This document shows, piece after piece, positions 1 to 8,361 of a DNA stretch of 29,219 nt. The notes under the pieces are model-generated. The model saw only the letters and a list, made by a program, of their open reading frames with translations, ran no database searches and was not told the origin of the DNA. The position numbers and the translations under genes are program-made. This DNA comes from an uncultured Oscillospiraceae bacterium. Lineage in GTDB: Bacteria; Bacillota; Clostridia; Oscillospirales; Oscillospiraceae. Every line of letters begins with the position of its first letter. The first letter of the stretch is position 1. The stretch spans positions 1 to 29,219 of the forward strand of contig CAJOCV010000002.1 in the NCBI GenBank assembly GCA_905233785.1, given 5' to 3'.

Positions 1-917
1 CTCTGGATTACAGTGTGCCGGACAACTGGGCGTATTTTGAGCTCGGCGAGGATCGGGCGGTCGACGTCTTCCTGATCTGTCCCACGGTGGACACAAGGAG
101 CGAGACGAATTCCTTTGATCTCAACGACAAGCTCAGGGGGAAATTCATCTACGCCCTCGATTTGGAAAGAGGGATCTTTGAAGAGACGGGGCGTCTGTTC
201 TCCCCCTATTACCGGCAGATGTCCATCAATGCGTATACGTTGCCGGAGACCGAGCGAGATCAGGCCAGAGAGATCGCCTATGCGGACGTTTCCGCCGCCT
301 TTCGCTGGTATCTGGACAACGAAAACGACGGGCGCGGGATCATTCTGGCCGGCTTCTCCCAAGGCGGCGAGATGTGCCTGGAACTGCTGAAGGAATATTA
401 CGGCGGCGACAGTGCCGAGGCCCAGGCGCTGCGTGAACAGCTGATCGCGGTCTATTCCATCGGCTGGATGGTCACGGAAGAGATGACTTCTGAATATCCG
501 CAGATCGTGCCTGCCTTTGGTGAAACAGACACGGGAACTGTTATATGCTTCGATTGCGAAGATGGGAACGTGTCGGAGACCATCGTCATTCCTGCCGGAA
601 TGAAAGCTCTGTCCATCAATCCGCTGAACTGGAAAACTGACGGTACGCCGGCAGATAAATCGCTGAACCACGGAGCTGTTTTTGAAGCCGGCGGCGAACC
701 CGTTCCCGAGCTTTGCGGAGCCTATATCGGCGAGAAAGGCGAGCTGATCGTGACCGACGTGACGGCGGCGGATTATCCTCCCGGGTTGGATGTTTTCCCG
801 GAAGGGGCTTATCACCTTTATGACTATATGTTCTTCTTCACGAATCTGAAGGAGAACGTCGCAATGCGCACCGCTGTTTGGAGCGCTCAGCGCAATCCGT
901 CCGGAGCGCATGCGTAG
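1..917 (+). CDS. DUF3089 family alpha/beta-hydrolase-like protein, 5'-truncated by window edge
   Basis: The reading frame is open to the left edge (codons from base 3 read LDYS-VPDNWAYF), so the real start lies outside the window; the GTG at 15 is only an internal codon. About 300 residues are visible. The segment DWAYF-like start, then VDVFLICPTVD, is the typical opening of DUF3089 proteins, a family with an alpha/beta-hydrolase fold. The nucleophile elbow GFSQGG lies at about residues 113-118 of the visible part, with the candidate catalytic serine at 115. A C-terminal NHGAVF segment could supply the histidine. The substrate is unknown; a lipase, esterase or acyltransferase activity is only a family-level guess. 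The downstream prs remnant is on the same strand, 226 bases away. Confidence 0.72.
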   Translation, partial: LDYSVPDNWAYFELGEDRAVDVFLICPTVDTRSETNSFDLNDKLRGKFIYALDLERGIFEETGRLFSPYYRQMSINAYTLPETERDQAREIAYADVSAAFRWYLDNENDGRGIILAGFSQGGEMCLELLKEYYGGDSAEAQALREQLIAVYSIGWMVTEEMTSEYPQIVPAFGETDTGTVICFDCEDGNVSETIVIPAGMKALSINPLNWKTDGTPADKSLNHGAVFEAGGEPVPELCGAYIGEKGELIVTDVTAADYPPGLDVFPEGAYHLYDYMFFFTNLKENVAMRTAVWSAQRNPSGAHA

Positions 918-1143
918 ACCCGCGCCCGGGACGTCCTGCGTGTCGGCGCGGCAGGCGCTGATGCCGGTCGGCTGTCCGGGCAACGGCAAAACCGTGCCGC
1001 GTCGGCCGGAGGAAGCGGACAAGCACACAAGCCTGGACGCCGTCAAACAGCCGGGAGTGCGGGTGACGGAGGATCCCGGCGGTCTGAATGAAAAGTTTGC
1101 GCGGAAACCATATCCCGAAAGAACAGAAACGGAGGTATGATTC

Positions 1144-2242
1144 ATGCAGGAGAAAATCGGACTGATCACTCTGGATTCCGCTGAAGCGATCGGCCTCAGG
1201 GTCAACCAGATCCTGTCCGAGTGGCGAGGCGGGGAAAGCTTCCTGATCCCGTCGAAGTGTCCGCGGTTCAGCAGCGGCGAGGGAAAATGTATCATCAAAG
1301 AGTCAGTGCGGGACAAGGATATCTACATTCTGCTGGACGTCTGCAACACATCTCTGACTTATCAGATGTTCGGCGAAGAAAACCGCATGTCGCCCGATGA
1401 TCACTATCAGGATCTCAAACGTGTGATCGCCGCATGCGGCGGCAGGGCAAGACGGATCACGGTAATCATGCCGTTTCTGTACGAGGGCCGGCAGCACCGG
1501 AAAACGACCAGAGAATCCTTGGACTGTGCCGTGATGCTGCGGGAATTGGAAAACATGGGTGTTCACAGTCTGATTACCTTCGATGCCCACGATCCGCGGA
1601 TGCAGAACGTGGTGCCGCTGATGGGGATGGAGAACGTATCGCCCGCGCTGCAGTTCACGCAGGCGCTTCTGACGGAATACGAGGATCTTGTGCTCGACGG
1701 CGAGCATATGATGTTCATCGCGCCGGATGAAGGCGCGACCGAGCGGGCGGTCTTTCTGGCCTCTCTCTTCGGCGTGAACATCGGCATGTTTTATAAACGC
1801 CGGGGTAACTGTTCAGTCCCCATGCGAGGGGACTGAACAGTTAGGGGGATACTCGCGCTTATCGCCCTTCGGTTGGTCGGCGCGAGGCCTCGCAGAGCTC
1901 GGCATGATCGCCTCCGGAGGAAGCATATTGGATACGGCTCGGCAATTGAAGGAAATGGGCGCGAAGCGCGTCTTCATTTTCTCGACCTTCGGACTGTTTA
2001 CTTCCGGGCTCGCCAAGTTTGATGAAGCGTTCTCCAAAGGCTGGTTTGACCGGATCTTCACGACCAATCTTGTCTACCAGAAGCCGGAGCTGCTGCAGAG
2101 AGATTATTATTTTTCCGTCAGGATGGATCGCTATATCGCCGCGATCGTCGACACCCTCAACAAGGGAAACTCACTGCACGATCTGATCAAGCCGGCAGGC
2201 AGGATCCATCAGATGGTGGAACTGTACAAGAACGAGAACTGA
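1144..2242 (+). pseudogene. prs: Interrupted ribose-phosphate pyrophosphokinase (PRPP synthetase)
   Basis: Two fragments of one PRPP synthetase are present. Bases 1144-1803 encode the N-terminal half through FDAHDP, the ATP-side segment, and end at FYKRR. Bases 1904-2242 resume at MIASGGSILDTARQL, the second half of the PRPP loop, and continue to a natural C-terminus. The start ATG at 1144 has GGAGG at 1131-1135. In family members about 30-32 residues lie between these points, including the VDD that begins the PRPP-binding loop; here 100 unrelated bases take their place. The first frame ends at a TGA at 1834-1836, and the second half is in another frame (+1). Neither product can bind PRPP, so the gene is dead as read. 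The protein normally makes PRPP from ribose-5-phosphate and ATP and is usually essential, so another copy or a sequence chimera must be considered. Confidence 0.85.
1804..1903. repeat. 100-nt hairpin-rich segment replacing the prs PRPP-loop codons
   Basis: The segment contains a perfect 16-bp stem, TAACTGTTCAGTCCCC at 1806-1821 with its complement at 1828-1843, around the six-base loop ATGCGA. A second inverted pair follows, CTCGCGC at 1852-1858 and GCGCGAG at 1880-1886. A self-complementary 12-mer, GCGAGGCCTCGC, lies at 1882-1893 and competes with the second stem. The segment encodes nothing resembling prs. It looks like a small palindromic mobile element or repeat, combined with loss of about 95 bases of target. 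No second copy was seen in this window. Its nature is inferred from structure alone. Confidence 0.6.
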
Positions 2243-2360
2243 CCATATGGTAGTACGGCTTTCAGCCAATCGACTGTGAGTTGTAACTCGCTGCAGGAAG
2301 CATCCCGTATGAGTATTACAAAATAATCAGTTGATGCAATGATTAGGAACACAAACAGAA

Positions 2361-2378
2361 AAGGAGAAAACCAGGATT
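2361..2378 (+). promoter_or_regulatory. Ribosome binding site AAGGAG followed by an ATT start codon
   Basis: AAGGAG at 2361-2366 is followed nine bases later by ATT at 2376-2378. The frame upstream closes at a TGA at 2340-2342 and contains no ATG, GTG or TTG before 2376. The residues after ATT (SDKILVTNTGAG) read like a normal N-terminus with I in place of M. ATT initiation is rare in bacteria (known for infC) and keeps expression low. A sequencing change from ATG is the alternative. Confidence 0.6.
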
Positions 2379-3011
2379 TCAGATAAAATTCTGGTCACGA
2401 ACACAGGAGCGGGCGTAAGCGCTGCTCTGGAGCAGGTCTCGGCCTCGGCAGCCTACCACGGCCTGAAGGCCAAGGAATCCTTGAGACTTCGCCTTTTAGC
2501 GGAGGAAATGCTCGGCATGCTTCGGGAGATCACTGGAGAGACCGTGGCCACGTTCTGGGTGGAAGCTGAGGCAAAGCGGTATCAGCTTCATCTTCTCGCG
2601 CACCCGGTCATGACGGGCGAGATGCGCAAAGAGCTGATATCTGTTTCCTCTACCGGAAAAAACGCCGCGGCAGTCGGCGTGATGGGAAAACTGCGGGACA
2701 TCTTTGAGCGTGCATTTGACGCGACGGAGGTCGAGGATCCGTCCGATTACTATCTGCAAGGCCTGCTGCTTAGCTCCAGCGCGGAGGGGCTCGACCCGAT
2801 GACCTACTCCGCCAATGCAAACATGGTCACCTGGTCGATGAAACGGTTCAAATCCACGGTAGCCGAGGAGAAGGAGACAAACGCTGAGGCCAGAGAGGAA
2901 TGGGATGAGCTGGAGAAATCCATCATCGCTAATCTATCAGATGAAGTCAGCATCTCCATTCGCGGCAGCGAAGTGGAAATGACGGTATATAAGGATTTTG
3001 GCGACAAATAA
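2376..3011 (+). CDS. Degenerate HATPase-family (RsbW/anti-sigma-factor-like) protein
   Basis: From an ATT start at 2376 the product has 211 residues. The first ATG-type candidate in frame is TTG at 2481, which would remove 35 residues that belong to the fold (ISDKILVTNTGAG..., then SASAAYHGLKAKESLRLRLLAEEML). The helix RLRLLAEEMLGML fits the N-box position of GHKL/HATPase proteins. The C-terminal strand pair around SISIRGSEVEMTVYKDF is also family-like. The glycine-rich G1 box is not clear, so ATP binding or kinase activity may be weak or lost. It sits 54 bases before the GAF-ABC gene and upstream of a STAS gene, which suggests a partner-switching regulator of the transporter. That role is inferred from context; the HATPase assignment is moderately secure. 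Confidence 0.65.
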   Translation: MSDKILVTNTGAGVSAALEQVSASAAYHGLKAKESLRLRLLAEEMLGMLREITGETVATFWVEAEAKRYQLHLLAHPVMTGEMRKELISVSSTGKNAAAVGVMGKLRDIFERAFDATEVEDPSDYYLQGLLLSSSAEGLDPMTYSANANMVTWSMKRFKSTVAEEKETNAEAREEWDELEKSIIANLSDEVSISIRGSEVEMTVYKDFGDK

Positions 3012-3065
3012 GCCAAACCCTTACACCGCGACCTGCTTACAGCAATTAAGAGAGAAGGATGGATT

Positions 3066-4286
3066 ATGGCGGAAGAGAAACGCTTTGCCAAGGCGACTTG
3101 GCAGATCATGGAGCAGTTGCTGGAGGTGGATAACCTCGAGGACGCGCTGTCCGGCAGCTTGGAGATCATCGTCAAAACCCTCAACAGCGAGGCTGGCGCG
3201 ATCTGGTTTCTGGATACCAAAACTGACCGCCTGAGTCCTCTGTTCCACATCGGTCCGGCGGACATTTCCAACATCATGGTGGAAAACGGTCTCGGCCTCG
3301 AGGGCATCGTCACCAAGACGGGCAAATCCGTCATCGTGGAGGACGCGGCGAACGACCCGCGCTTTGACGGCACGGTGTTCGACGACAACGGACTTGAAAC
3401 GAAGACCATGATCTGCGTGCCGCTGAACAATCTTCACGACATCATCGGCTGCGTGCAGGTCGTCAACAAAAAGGACGGCAGCCTTTACGACGCCGAGGAG
3501 CTTCAGCTCTGCGAGCGCATGGCCTCCCTCGCCGCCATTACCATCGACGAAAAGGGCCTGCTGGTCGATCTGGGCGAGAAGAAGGAAATCCTCGCCGTTT
3601 TGAAGGACGTCACCAAGGAATTCCAGACTGGCGACACAGTGCTGCAGGTGCTCAAGGGCATCAACCTGGAGATTTACAAAAATGAATTCGTCGTGGTGCT
3701 GGGCGAGTCCGGCTGCGGCAAATCCACGATGATGAATATCATCGGCGGTATGGACTTTCTCACGGACGGCACGCTTGAGATCGAGGGGAAGGACTTTTCA
3801 CACCCTTCCGACGACGAGCTGACCAAATTCCGCCGCGAGACCGTGGGCTTCATCTTCCAGGCATACAACCTGATGCCCAACCTGACGGCGCAGGAAAATG
3901 TGGAATTCATCGCGGAGCTTGTTTCCGATCCCATGCCCGCCGAGGAGGCCATCGAGAAGGTCGGACTCACGTCGCGCGCGAACAACTACCCCGGCCAGAT
4001 GTCCGGCGGACAGCAGCAGCGCGTCTCCATCGCCAGGGCCATTGTCAAACGTCCGCAGCTCATCCTTGCTGACGAGCCGACGGCTGCCTTGGATTACATG
4101 ACGAGCATCGAGGTCCTGTCGGTCATCGAAGGCATCGTGCGCGATCAGGGCGCGACCGTGATGATGGTCACCCACAACCCGGAGATCGCCAAAATGGCCG
4201 ACCGCGTGGTGAAGGTGAGAAACGGCAAAATCGCCAGCATCAAGAAAAACATGCACCCGCTGCACGCGGAAGATCTGGTCTGGTGA
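3066..4286 (+). CDS. GAF domain-ABC transporter ATPase fusion (MacB/LolD-type)
   Basis: The 406-residue protein has an N-terminal GAF sensor (residues about 10-165, ending in the VNKKDG and CERMASLAAITIDE segments). A MacB/LolD-class ABC ATPase follows (about 178-400). Visible motifs are Walker A GESGCGKST near 213-221, Q-loop FQAYNLMPNLTAQENV, signature MSGGQQQRVSIARA near 310-323, Walker B LILADEPTAALD near 331-342, and the switch histidine in VTHNPE. All catalytic residues are present. The next gene, seven bases on, is the matching FtsX-type permease, so the pair should form an ATP-driven mechanotransmission or export complex at the membrane. A GAF domain fused in front of such an ATPase is unusual and suggests direct control by a small ligand or by a partner protein. 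The start ATG is preceded by a purine-rich AGAGAAGGA. Confidence 0.88.
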   Translation: MAEEKRFAKATWQIMEQLLEVDNLEDALSGSLEIIVKTLNSEAGAIWFLDTKTDRLSPLFHIGPADISNIMVENGLGLEGIVTKTGKSVIVEDAANDPRFDGTVFDDNGLETKTMICVPLNNLHDIIGCVQVVNKKDGSLYDAEELQLCERMASLAAITIDEKGLLVDLGEKKEILAVLKDVTKEFQTGDTVLQVLKGINLEIYKNEFVVVLGESGCGKSTMMNIIGGMDFLTDGTLEIEGKDFSHPSDDELTKFRRETVGFIFQAYNLMPNLTAQENVEFIAELVSDPMPAEEAIEKVGLTSRANNYPGQMSGGQQQRVSIARAIVKRPQLILADEPTAALDYMTSIEVLSVIEGIVRDQGATVMMVTHNPEIAKMADRVVKVRNGKIASIKKNMHPLHAEDLVW

Positions 4287-4292
4287 CGGACG

Positions 4293-7200
4293 ATGAAGAA
4301 AACACAGATCAAGGACAATCTGCGGAACATTACGAAGCAGAAAGTCTCGTTCATTTCCATCATCGTGATCGCCATGCTGGGCGTCGCTGTCTTCCTCGGC
4401 CTGGACTATTCCGCCGCGGGCATGACGCGCAACGGATCGACTTTTTTCAACGCGCAGCATTTCCGGGATATCGAAATGGTCTCCACCCTCCTGTTTACGG
4501 AGCAGGATCTGGAGGACATTCGGGGCACTGAAGGCGTGGCGGATGTGGAGGCAGTCTGGCAGGTCAGCGCCAAGGCCTCGTCCGGCGGCGACCGCCGGGA
4601 TGTGAACGTGATCTCGCTGACGCAGCGCCTCAACCTGCCGCAGCCGGTGGAAGGCCGCCTGCCGACGACGGATACGGAATGCGCCTTGGAGAAAAAGCTG
4701 GCGGATGAGATGGGCTGGACAGTCGGCAGCGAGATCGTGCTGCAGGACGCCACGGGCGAAAAACTGCAGTACCTGAACAGCGACCGCTTCACGCTGGTCG
4801 GCATCGCCGACCACCCGGACCACGGCAACACGCTTGTCACCGATACCTGTTATGTGATGGTGACGCCTGCGGCCTTCGATCGACAGGCGCTGGACGGCTG
4901 CTGCATGAAAGCGGAGGTCGCCGTTGAAAAAAAGGCGACGCTTGACCGATTTTCCGAGGAATATCAAGCAGCCGTCGCCACTGTCAATGAGCGGCTGGAG
5001 GCCTTGGCACGAATCGGGACGATAAGGCGCGACGCCAGCGTACAGGATCAGTTTCAGGCGCAGATCGACGAAAAGCAGCAGGAGCTGGACAGCGCAAAGG
5101 CTGATTTGGAAGCTGCGCGCAGGGAATTGGACGATGGCTGGATCGCGCTCTCCGAAGGCGAGCAGGAGCTCGCGGATGCGAGAGCGCAGTTGGAGGAAGC
5201 AGAAACCCAGCTTGAAGACAGCCGGAAGCAGCTTGAGTGGTCAAGCTATCAACTGGTGCAAAGCAAGAAGCAACTGGACGCAGCGAAGGCGGAGCTGGAT
5301 GCGGGTGCGGAGGAGCTCAGCGCGGCCAAAGATCCGCTCGACAGCGTGAAGGCAGAGCTGGAGGACGGCTGGAATGCGCTGGAGGACGCGAAAGCGCAGA
5401 TCCGCGGAGGCATTCGCGCCGCGGTGGAAGTCGCTCTCGGAGACGATGCCGCTCAAATCTCCTGGGCCGGACAGCAGTCTGTCGATGTGGATTCCGCCTC
5501 CGCAACCGCCATGCCCTTCTGGATCACGACCGGGTACTGCTGCGATCTGAATCAGTCGCTGAGCGCCAATATCAACACTATCGTCTATTCTGATCAGATC
5601 ACGGACGAAATGCTGTTGGAGGCTTATATCGCGGCGACAGGATCCGAGGAAGGTTTCGATGCCGGCGCTGGGAGAGCGTCGCTTGCTGCCGCCGCTTCTG
5701 CGGCCGCAGGCGCTTATGAAGGGCAGTACAATACGCTCCAGGACGCTTGCAAACAGTGGGATGACGGGCACGCCCAGTACATCCCCGGATTGAACGAGTA
5801 CCAGGCCGGCCTTGCCAAGTATAATGAGGGGCTTGCCGCCTATGAAGCGGGAATGAGCCGGTATGAAACGGGCATGGCCGCTTATCGACGTGGCCTCGCG
5901 CAGTATAACGAGGCCAAGGCACAGTACGAACAGGGACTTCTGGACGCAGGGGCCGGACAAAAGGAGCTGGAGGAGAGCAGAAAGCAGCTTGAGGAGGGAG
6001 AAGCCGCCTATCAGGAAGCGCTTCCTCAGATCGCAGACGCCGAGGACAGGATCGCCGAGGCGCGGGAACAGCTTGAGACGCTCGAGCCCTGCCGTTGGCT
6101 GATTCTCGACCCGAGCGGCAACCCCGGCTATGTACAGATCAAAAGCGCAAACGAAAACCTGCTGAGTCTGAAAGGCACCTTTGCGCTGCTGTTTATTCTG
6201 GTCGGAGCGCTGGTGATCTTTGCCACGGTCAGCAAAATGGTGGACGAGCAGCGCACGCAGGTCGGCACGACCAAGGCGCTAGGCTTTTTCAACCGCGAGG
6301 TTTTCGCCAAGTATCTCAGCTTCGGCGTGACGGCCACGGTGCTGGGCGCAGTGCTCGGAATCCTGACGGCACGGTTCCTGATAGAAGGGATCGCGCTGGG
6401 CGGCTATGACATCTTTTATATCTTTGACTTAACGAAGCCTGCGATTACGGCAGGCGCCACCCTGGCGGCTCTGCTGGCCTCGGCTGTGCTGGCTCTGATC
6501 GCCGTGTGGGCCGCCTGCTTCCGCCTGCTGCGCACCCCGGCGATCCGGCTGATGCAGGCCCGTATCCCCCAGGGAGCGAAAAAGAGCGCCGGGGGCGGGA
6601 AGCACGCCCTGTCACTGTATTCCCGACTGATCCTCCTGAATATCCGCAGTGATCTTCGCCGCGTGATCGTAACGGTGGTGAGTGTGGCCGGCTGCTGCGC
6701 GTTGATCGTGATCGGCGTCACCCTGCGAACCGGACTGCTGGGCTCGCTGGACAGGCAGTTTGGCGATATCACGGATTACGATTGGCGTGTAAGCTTCGCC
6801 AGTGAGGAGTCCGAGCAGGCGCAGGAGGAGATCGAGGAGGTGCTGCGAGACGCGGGAGCGGACTTTGTTCCTCTGCATTTTGCGAACATCACGTACCGGA
6901 TCTCGGATATGCAGATCGCGGAGCTCTTCGTCTGCGATGTCGACGACATCCAGGAGAGCTATCATCTGCGCGACTGGAAGAGCGGCGAAGTGATGACCGC
7001 GACGGACAATGGCATTCTGATCCAGCGGCGCGTTGCGGAGATCTACGGATTGGATATCGATAGCGAATTCGAGATCACCCTTGAGGGCACAAAATCAGCC
7101 ACGGTGCGTGTCGCCGGCGTTTTTGAGCACTTTGTCGGCCGCCCGATGCTGATGAGCCCCGCCTACTATGAAGAAGTTTTCGGAGCGCCCTGTGAGATGA

Positions 7201-7721
7201 ACACCTTCTTTGTCCGCCTGGGCGGTGCGGACGAGACCTCGCTTGCGGATTCGCTTCGCGCCGTTCCTGGCTTTTCCGGCGTGACCCGTGCTGACGAGAG
7301 CAGGGCTATGTTCGAGTCGTCGACCAGCGTCATCAACAGCCTGGTTTTGCTCTTCATCTTCATGGGCGCGGTCATGGCCGGCGTGGTGCTGATGAATCTG
7401 ACCAACATGTACGTCCTGCAGAAGAAGCGCGAGCTGACGATCATGCGTGTCAACGGCTTTACCACACGGGAAACGGCGAACTATCTTCTGCGGGAGACCT
7501 ACATCACGACTTCTCTCGGCATTCTGCTCGGCCTAGGAATCGGCTCCGGGATCGGCTATTTCATCCTTCGCACGTTGGAGCAGCCCTTCGCGCAGTTCGT
7601 GCGGAGTCTGAGTATGCCCGCATGGATTGTCGGCACGGGATTGACGGCACTGTTCACGGTGATCGTCAACCTCATTGCCCTAAGACCGGTGAAAAATCTC
7701 AAGCTCACGGATGTGGCTTGA
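4293..7721 (+). CDS. FtsX/MacB-type ABC permease with two long extracellular coiled coils
   Basis: The protein has 1142 residues. An N-terminal membrane helix (about 18-40) leads into an extracytoplasmic MacB-PCD-like region. A coiled coil with heptads such as ELDSAKADLE spans about 250-370, and a second helical stretch spans about 474-600. Three membrane helices follow (about 626-647, 674-704, 718-746). Then comes a second module: one helix (about 791-817), an extracellular domain, and three helices (about 1016-1040, 1073-1095, 1111-1133). This is the 4+4 layout of two-module FtsX permeases. The cytoplasmic loops VDEQRTQVGTTKALGF and QKKRELTIMRVNGF are the classic FtsX coupling segments. It is the partner of the GAF-ABC ATPase seven bases upstream. 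Substrate unknown: lipid, lipoprotein or peptide export, or control of a cell-wall enzyme, are all possible. Confidence 0.9.
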   Translation: MKKTQIKDNLRNITKQKVSFISIIVIAMLGVAVFLGLDYSAAGMTRNGSTFFNAQHFRDIEMVSTLLFTEQDLEDIRGTEGVADVEAVWQVSAKASSGGDRRDVNVISLTQRLNLPQPVEGRLPTTDTECALEKKLADEMGWTVGSEIVLQDATGEKLQYLNSDRFTLVGIADHPDHGNTLVTDTCYVMVTPAAFDRQALDGCCMKAEVAVEKKATLDRFSEEYQAAVATVNERLEALARIGTIRRDASVQDQFQAQIDEKQQELDSAKADLEAARRELDDGWIALSEGEQELADARAQLEEAETQLEDSRKQLEWSSYQLVQSKKQLDAAKAELDAGAEELSAAKDPLDSVKAELEDGWNALEDAKAQIRGGIRAAVEVALGDDAAQISWAGQQSVDVDSASATAMPFWITTGYCCDLNQSLSANINTIVYSDQITDEMLLEAYIAATGSEEGFDAGAGRASLAAAASAAAGAYEGQYNTLQDACKQWDDGHAQYIPGLNEYQAGLAKYNEGLAAYEAGMSRYETGMAAYRRGLAQYNEAKAQYEQGLLDAGAGQKELEESRKQLEEGEAAYQEALPQIADAEDRIAEAREQLETLEPCRWLILDPSGNPGYVQIKSANENLLSLKGTFALLFILVGALVIFATVSKMVDEQRTQVGTTKALGFFNREVFAKYLSFGVTATVLGAVLGILTARFLIEGIALGGYDIFYIFDLTKPAITAGATLAALLASAVLALIAVWAACFRLLRTPAIRLMQARIPQGAKKSAGGGKHALSLYSRLILLNIRSDLRRVIVTVVSVAGCCALIVIGVTLRTGLLGSLDRQFGDITDYDWRVSFASEESEQAQEEIEEVLRDAGADFVPLHFANITYRISDMQIAELFVCDVDDIQESYHLRDWKSGEVMTATDNGILIQRRVAEIYGLDIDSEFEITLEGTKSATVRVAGVFEHFVGRPMLMSPAYYEEVFGAPCEMNTFFVRLGGADETSLADSLRAVPGFSGVTRADESRAMFESSTSVINSLVLLFIFMGAVMAGVVLMNLTNMYVLQKKRELTIMRVNGFTTRETANYLLRETYITTSLGILLGLGIGSGIGYFILRTLEQPFAQFVRSLSMPAWIVGTGLTALFTVIVNLIALRPVKNLKLTDVA

Positions 7722-7769
7722 GCTAAGTAAACGATGATTAATTCGGTAAGAGCAGATTGCGCGAGAATT

Positions 7770-7794
7770 TACGTTCTGATGAACGTAGTTTTTT
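7770..7794 (+). terminator. Rho-independent terminator after the ABC operon
   Basis: A seven-base stem, TACGTTC with GAACGTA, around the loop TGAT is followed directly by GTTTTTT. It lies 49 bases after the permease stop codon and separates the transporter genes from the STAS gene, which therefore probably has its own promoter. Confidence 0.75.
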
Positions 7795-7941
7795 ACAAGA
7801 ATACTTTGTGTATTGCAAGAAAAAATGACGAAATCAGGGCGTAAATTATCCGCATGATGCCGAAGGCGAATTGATCAGCGTTTCCCTGTTATAAAACAAA
7901 TTGAAATCCATATTTGCAAACAAAAACAGGAGGAAGACATC

Positions 7942-8241
7942 ATGCTGAACATCGAGAAGAAGGAAAATGCACCTGAACTGACCATCGCACTGGCCGGTCG
8001 GCTGGACACCGCCACCGCCCCGGAGCTGGAGAAAGAATTGAAGGACAGCCTGGACGGCATAAGCTTGCTCGTGCTGGATTTCGAGAAGCTGGAATACATC
8101 TCGTCTGCCGGGCTGCGGGTCCTGCTGGCCACGCAGAAGACCATGAACAGGCAGGGCGGCATGAAGCTCACCCGCGTGAACGAGACGATCATGGAAATCT
8201 TCGAGGTCACCGGCTTTACGGATATTCTGACCATCGAGTGA
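7942..8241 (+). CDS. STAS-domain anti-sigma-factor antagonist (SpoIIAA/RsbV-like)
   Basis: The 99-residue protein is a single STAS domain of typical length. The segment LVLDFEKLEYISSAGLRVLL contains the phospho-acceptor region; the serine pair at about residues 54-55 is the expected target of an anti-sigma kinase of the RsbW/SpoIIAB type. It has a strong AGGAGG ribosome binding site upstream of ATG 7942. A HATPase-like gene lies at the head of the preceding ABC cluster, so the two may form a partner-switching pair; a terminator between them means they need not be co-transcribed. The domain assignment is firm. The pairing is inference from context. Confidence 0.9.
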   Translation: MLNIEKKENAPELTIALAGRLDTATAPELEKELKDSLDGISLLVLDFEKLEYISSAGLRVLLATQKTMNRQGGMKLTRVNETIMEIFEVTGFTDILTIE

Positions 8242-8345
8242 TCTGGCGAAAAAATCGGGATTATTCTGTTACCCAAGATCTTGGCTTCTTTGGTGATCGT
8301 TAAAGTTGCTCTTGACAAGGGTCGCTTCATAACAGCAAGCATGGC

Positions 8346-8361
8346 AAACTTCATGAAGTTT
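8346..8361. promoter_or_regulatory. 16-bp perfect palindrome
   Basis: AAACTTCATGAAGTTT reads the same on both strands. It overlaps the last codons of the small minus-strand gene and lies 104 bases after the STAS stop. It could be an operator or part of a 3' hairpin; nothing in the sequence decides between these. Confidence 0.35.

Noticed and set aside
910..1140. 76-codon plus-strand frame between DUF3089 and prs
   Set aside because: Low-complexity, arginine- and proline-rich product, no ribosome binding site and no recognisable motif; treated as intergenic.
7871..7895. Sigma-A promoter (TTGATC and TATAAA) for the STAS gene
   Set aside because: The two boxes are only 13 bases apart, too short for a normal promoter; no better pair was found.
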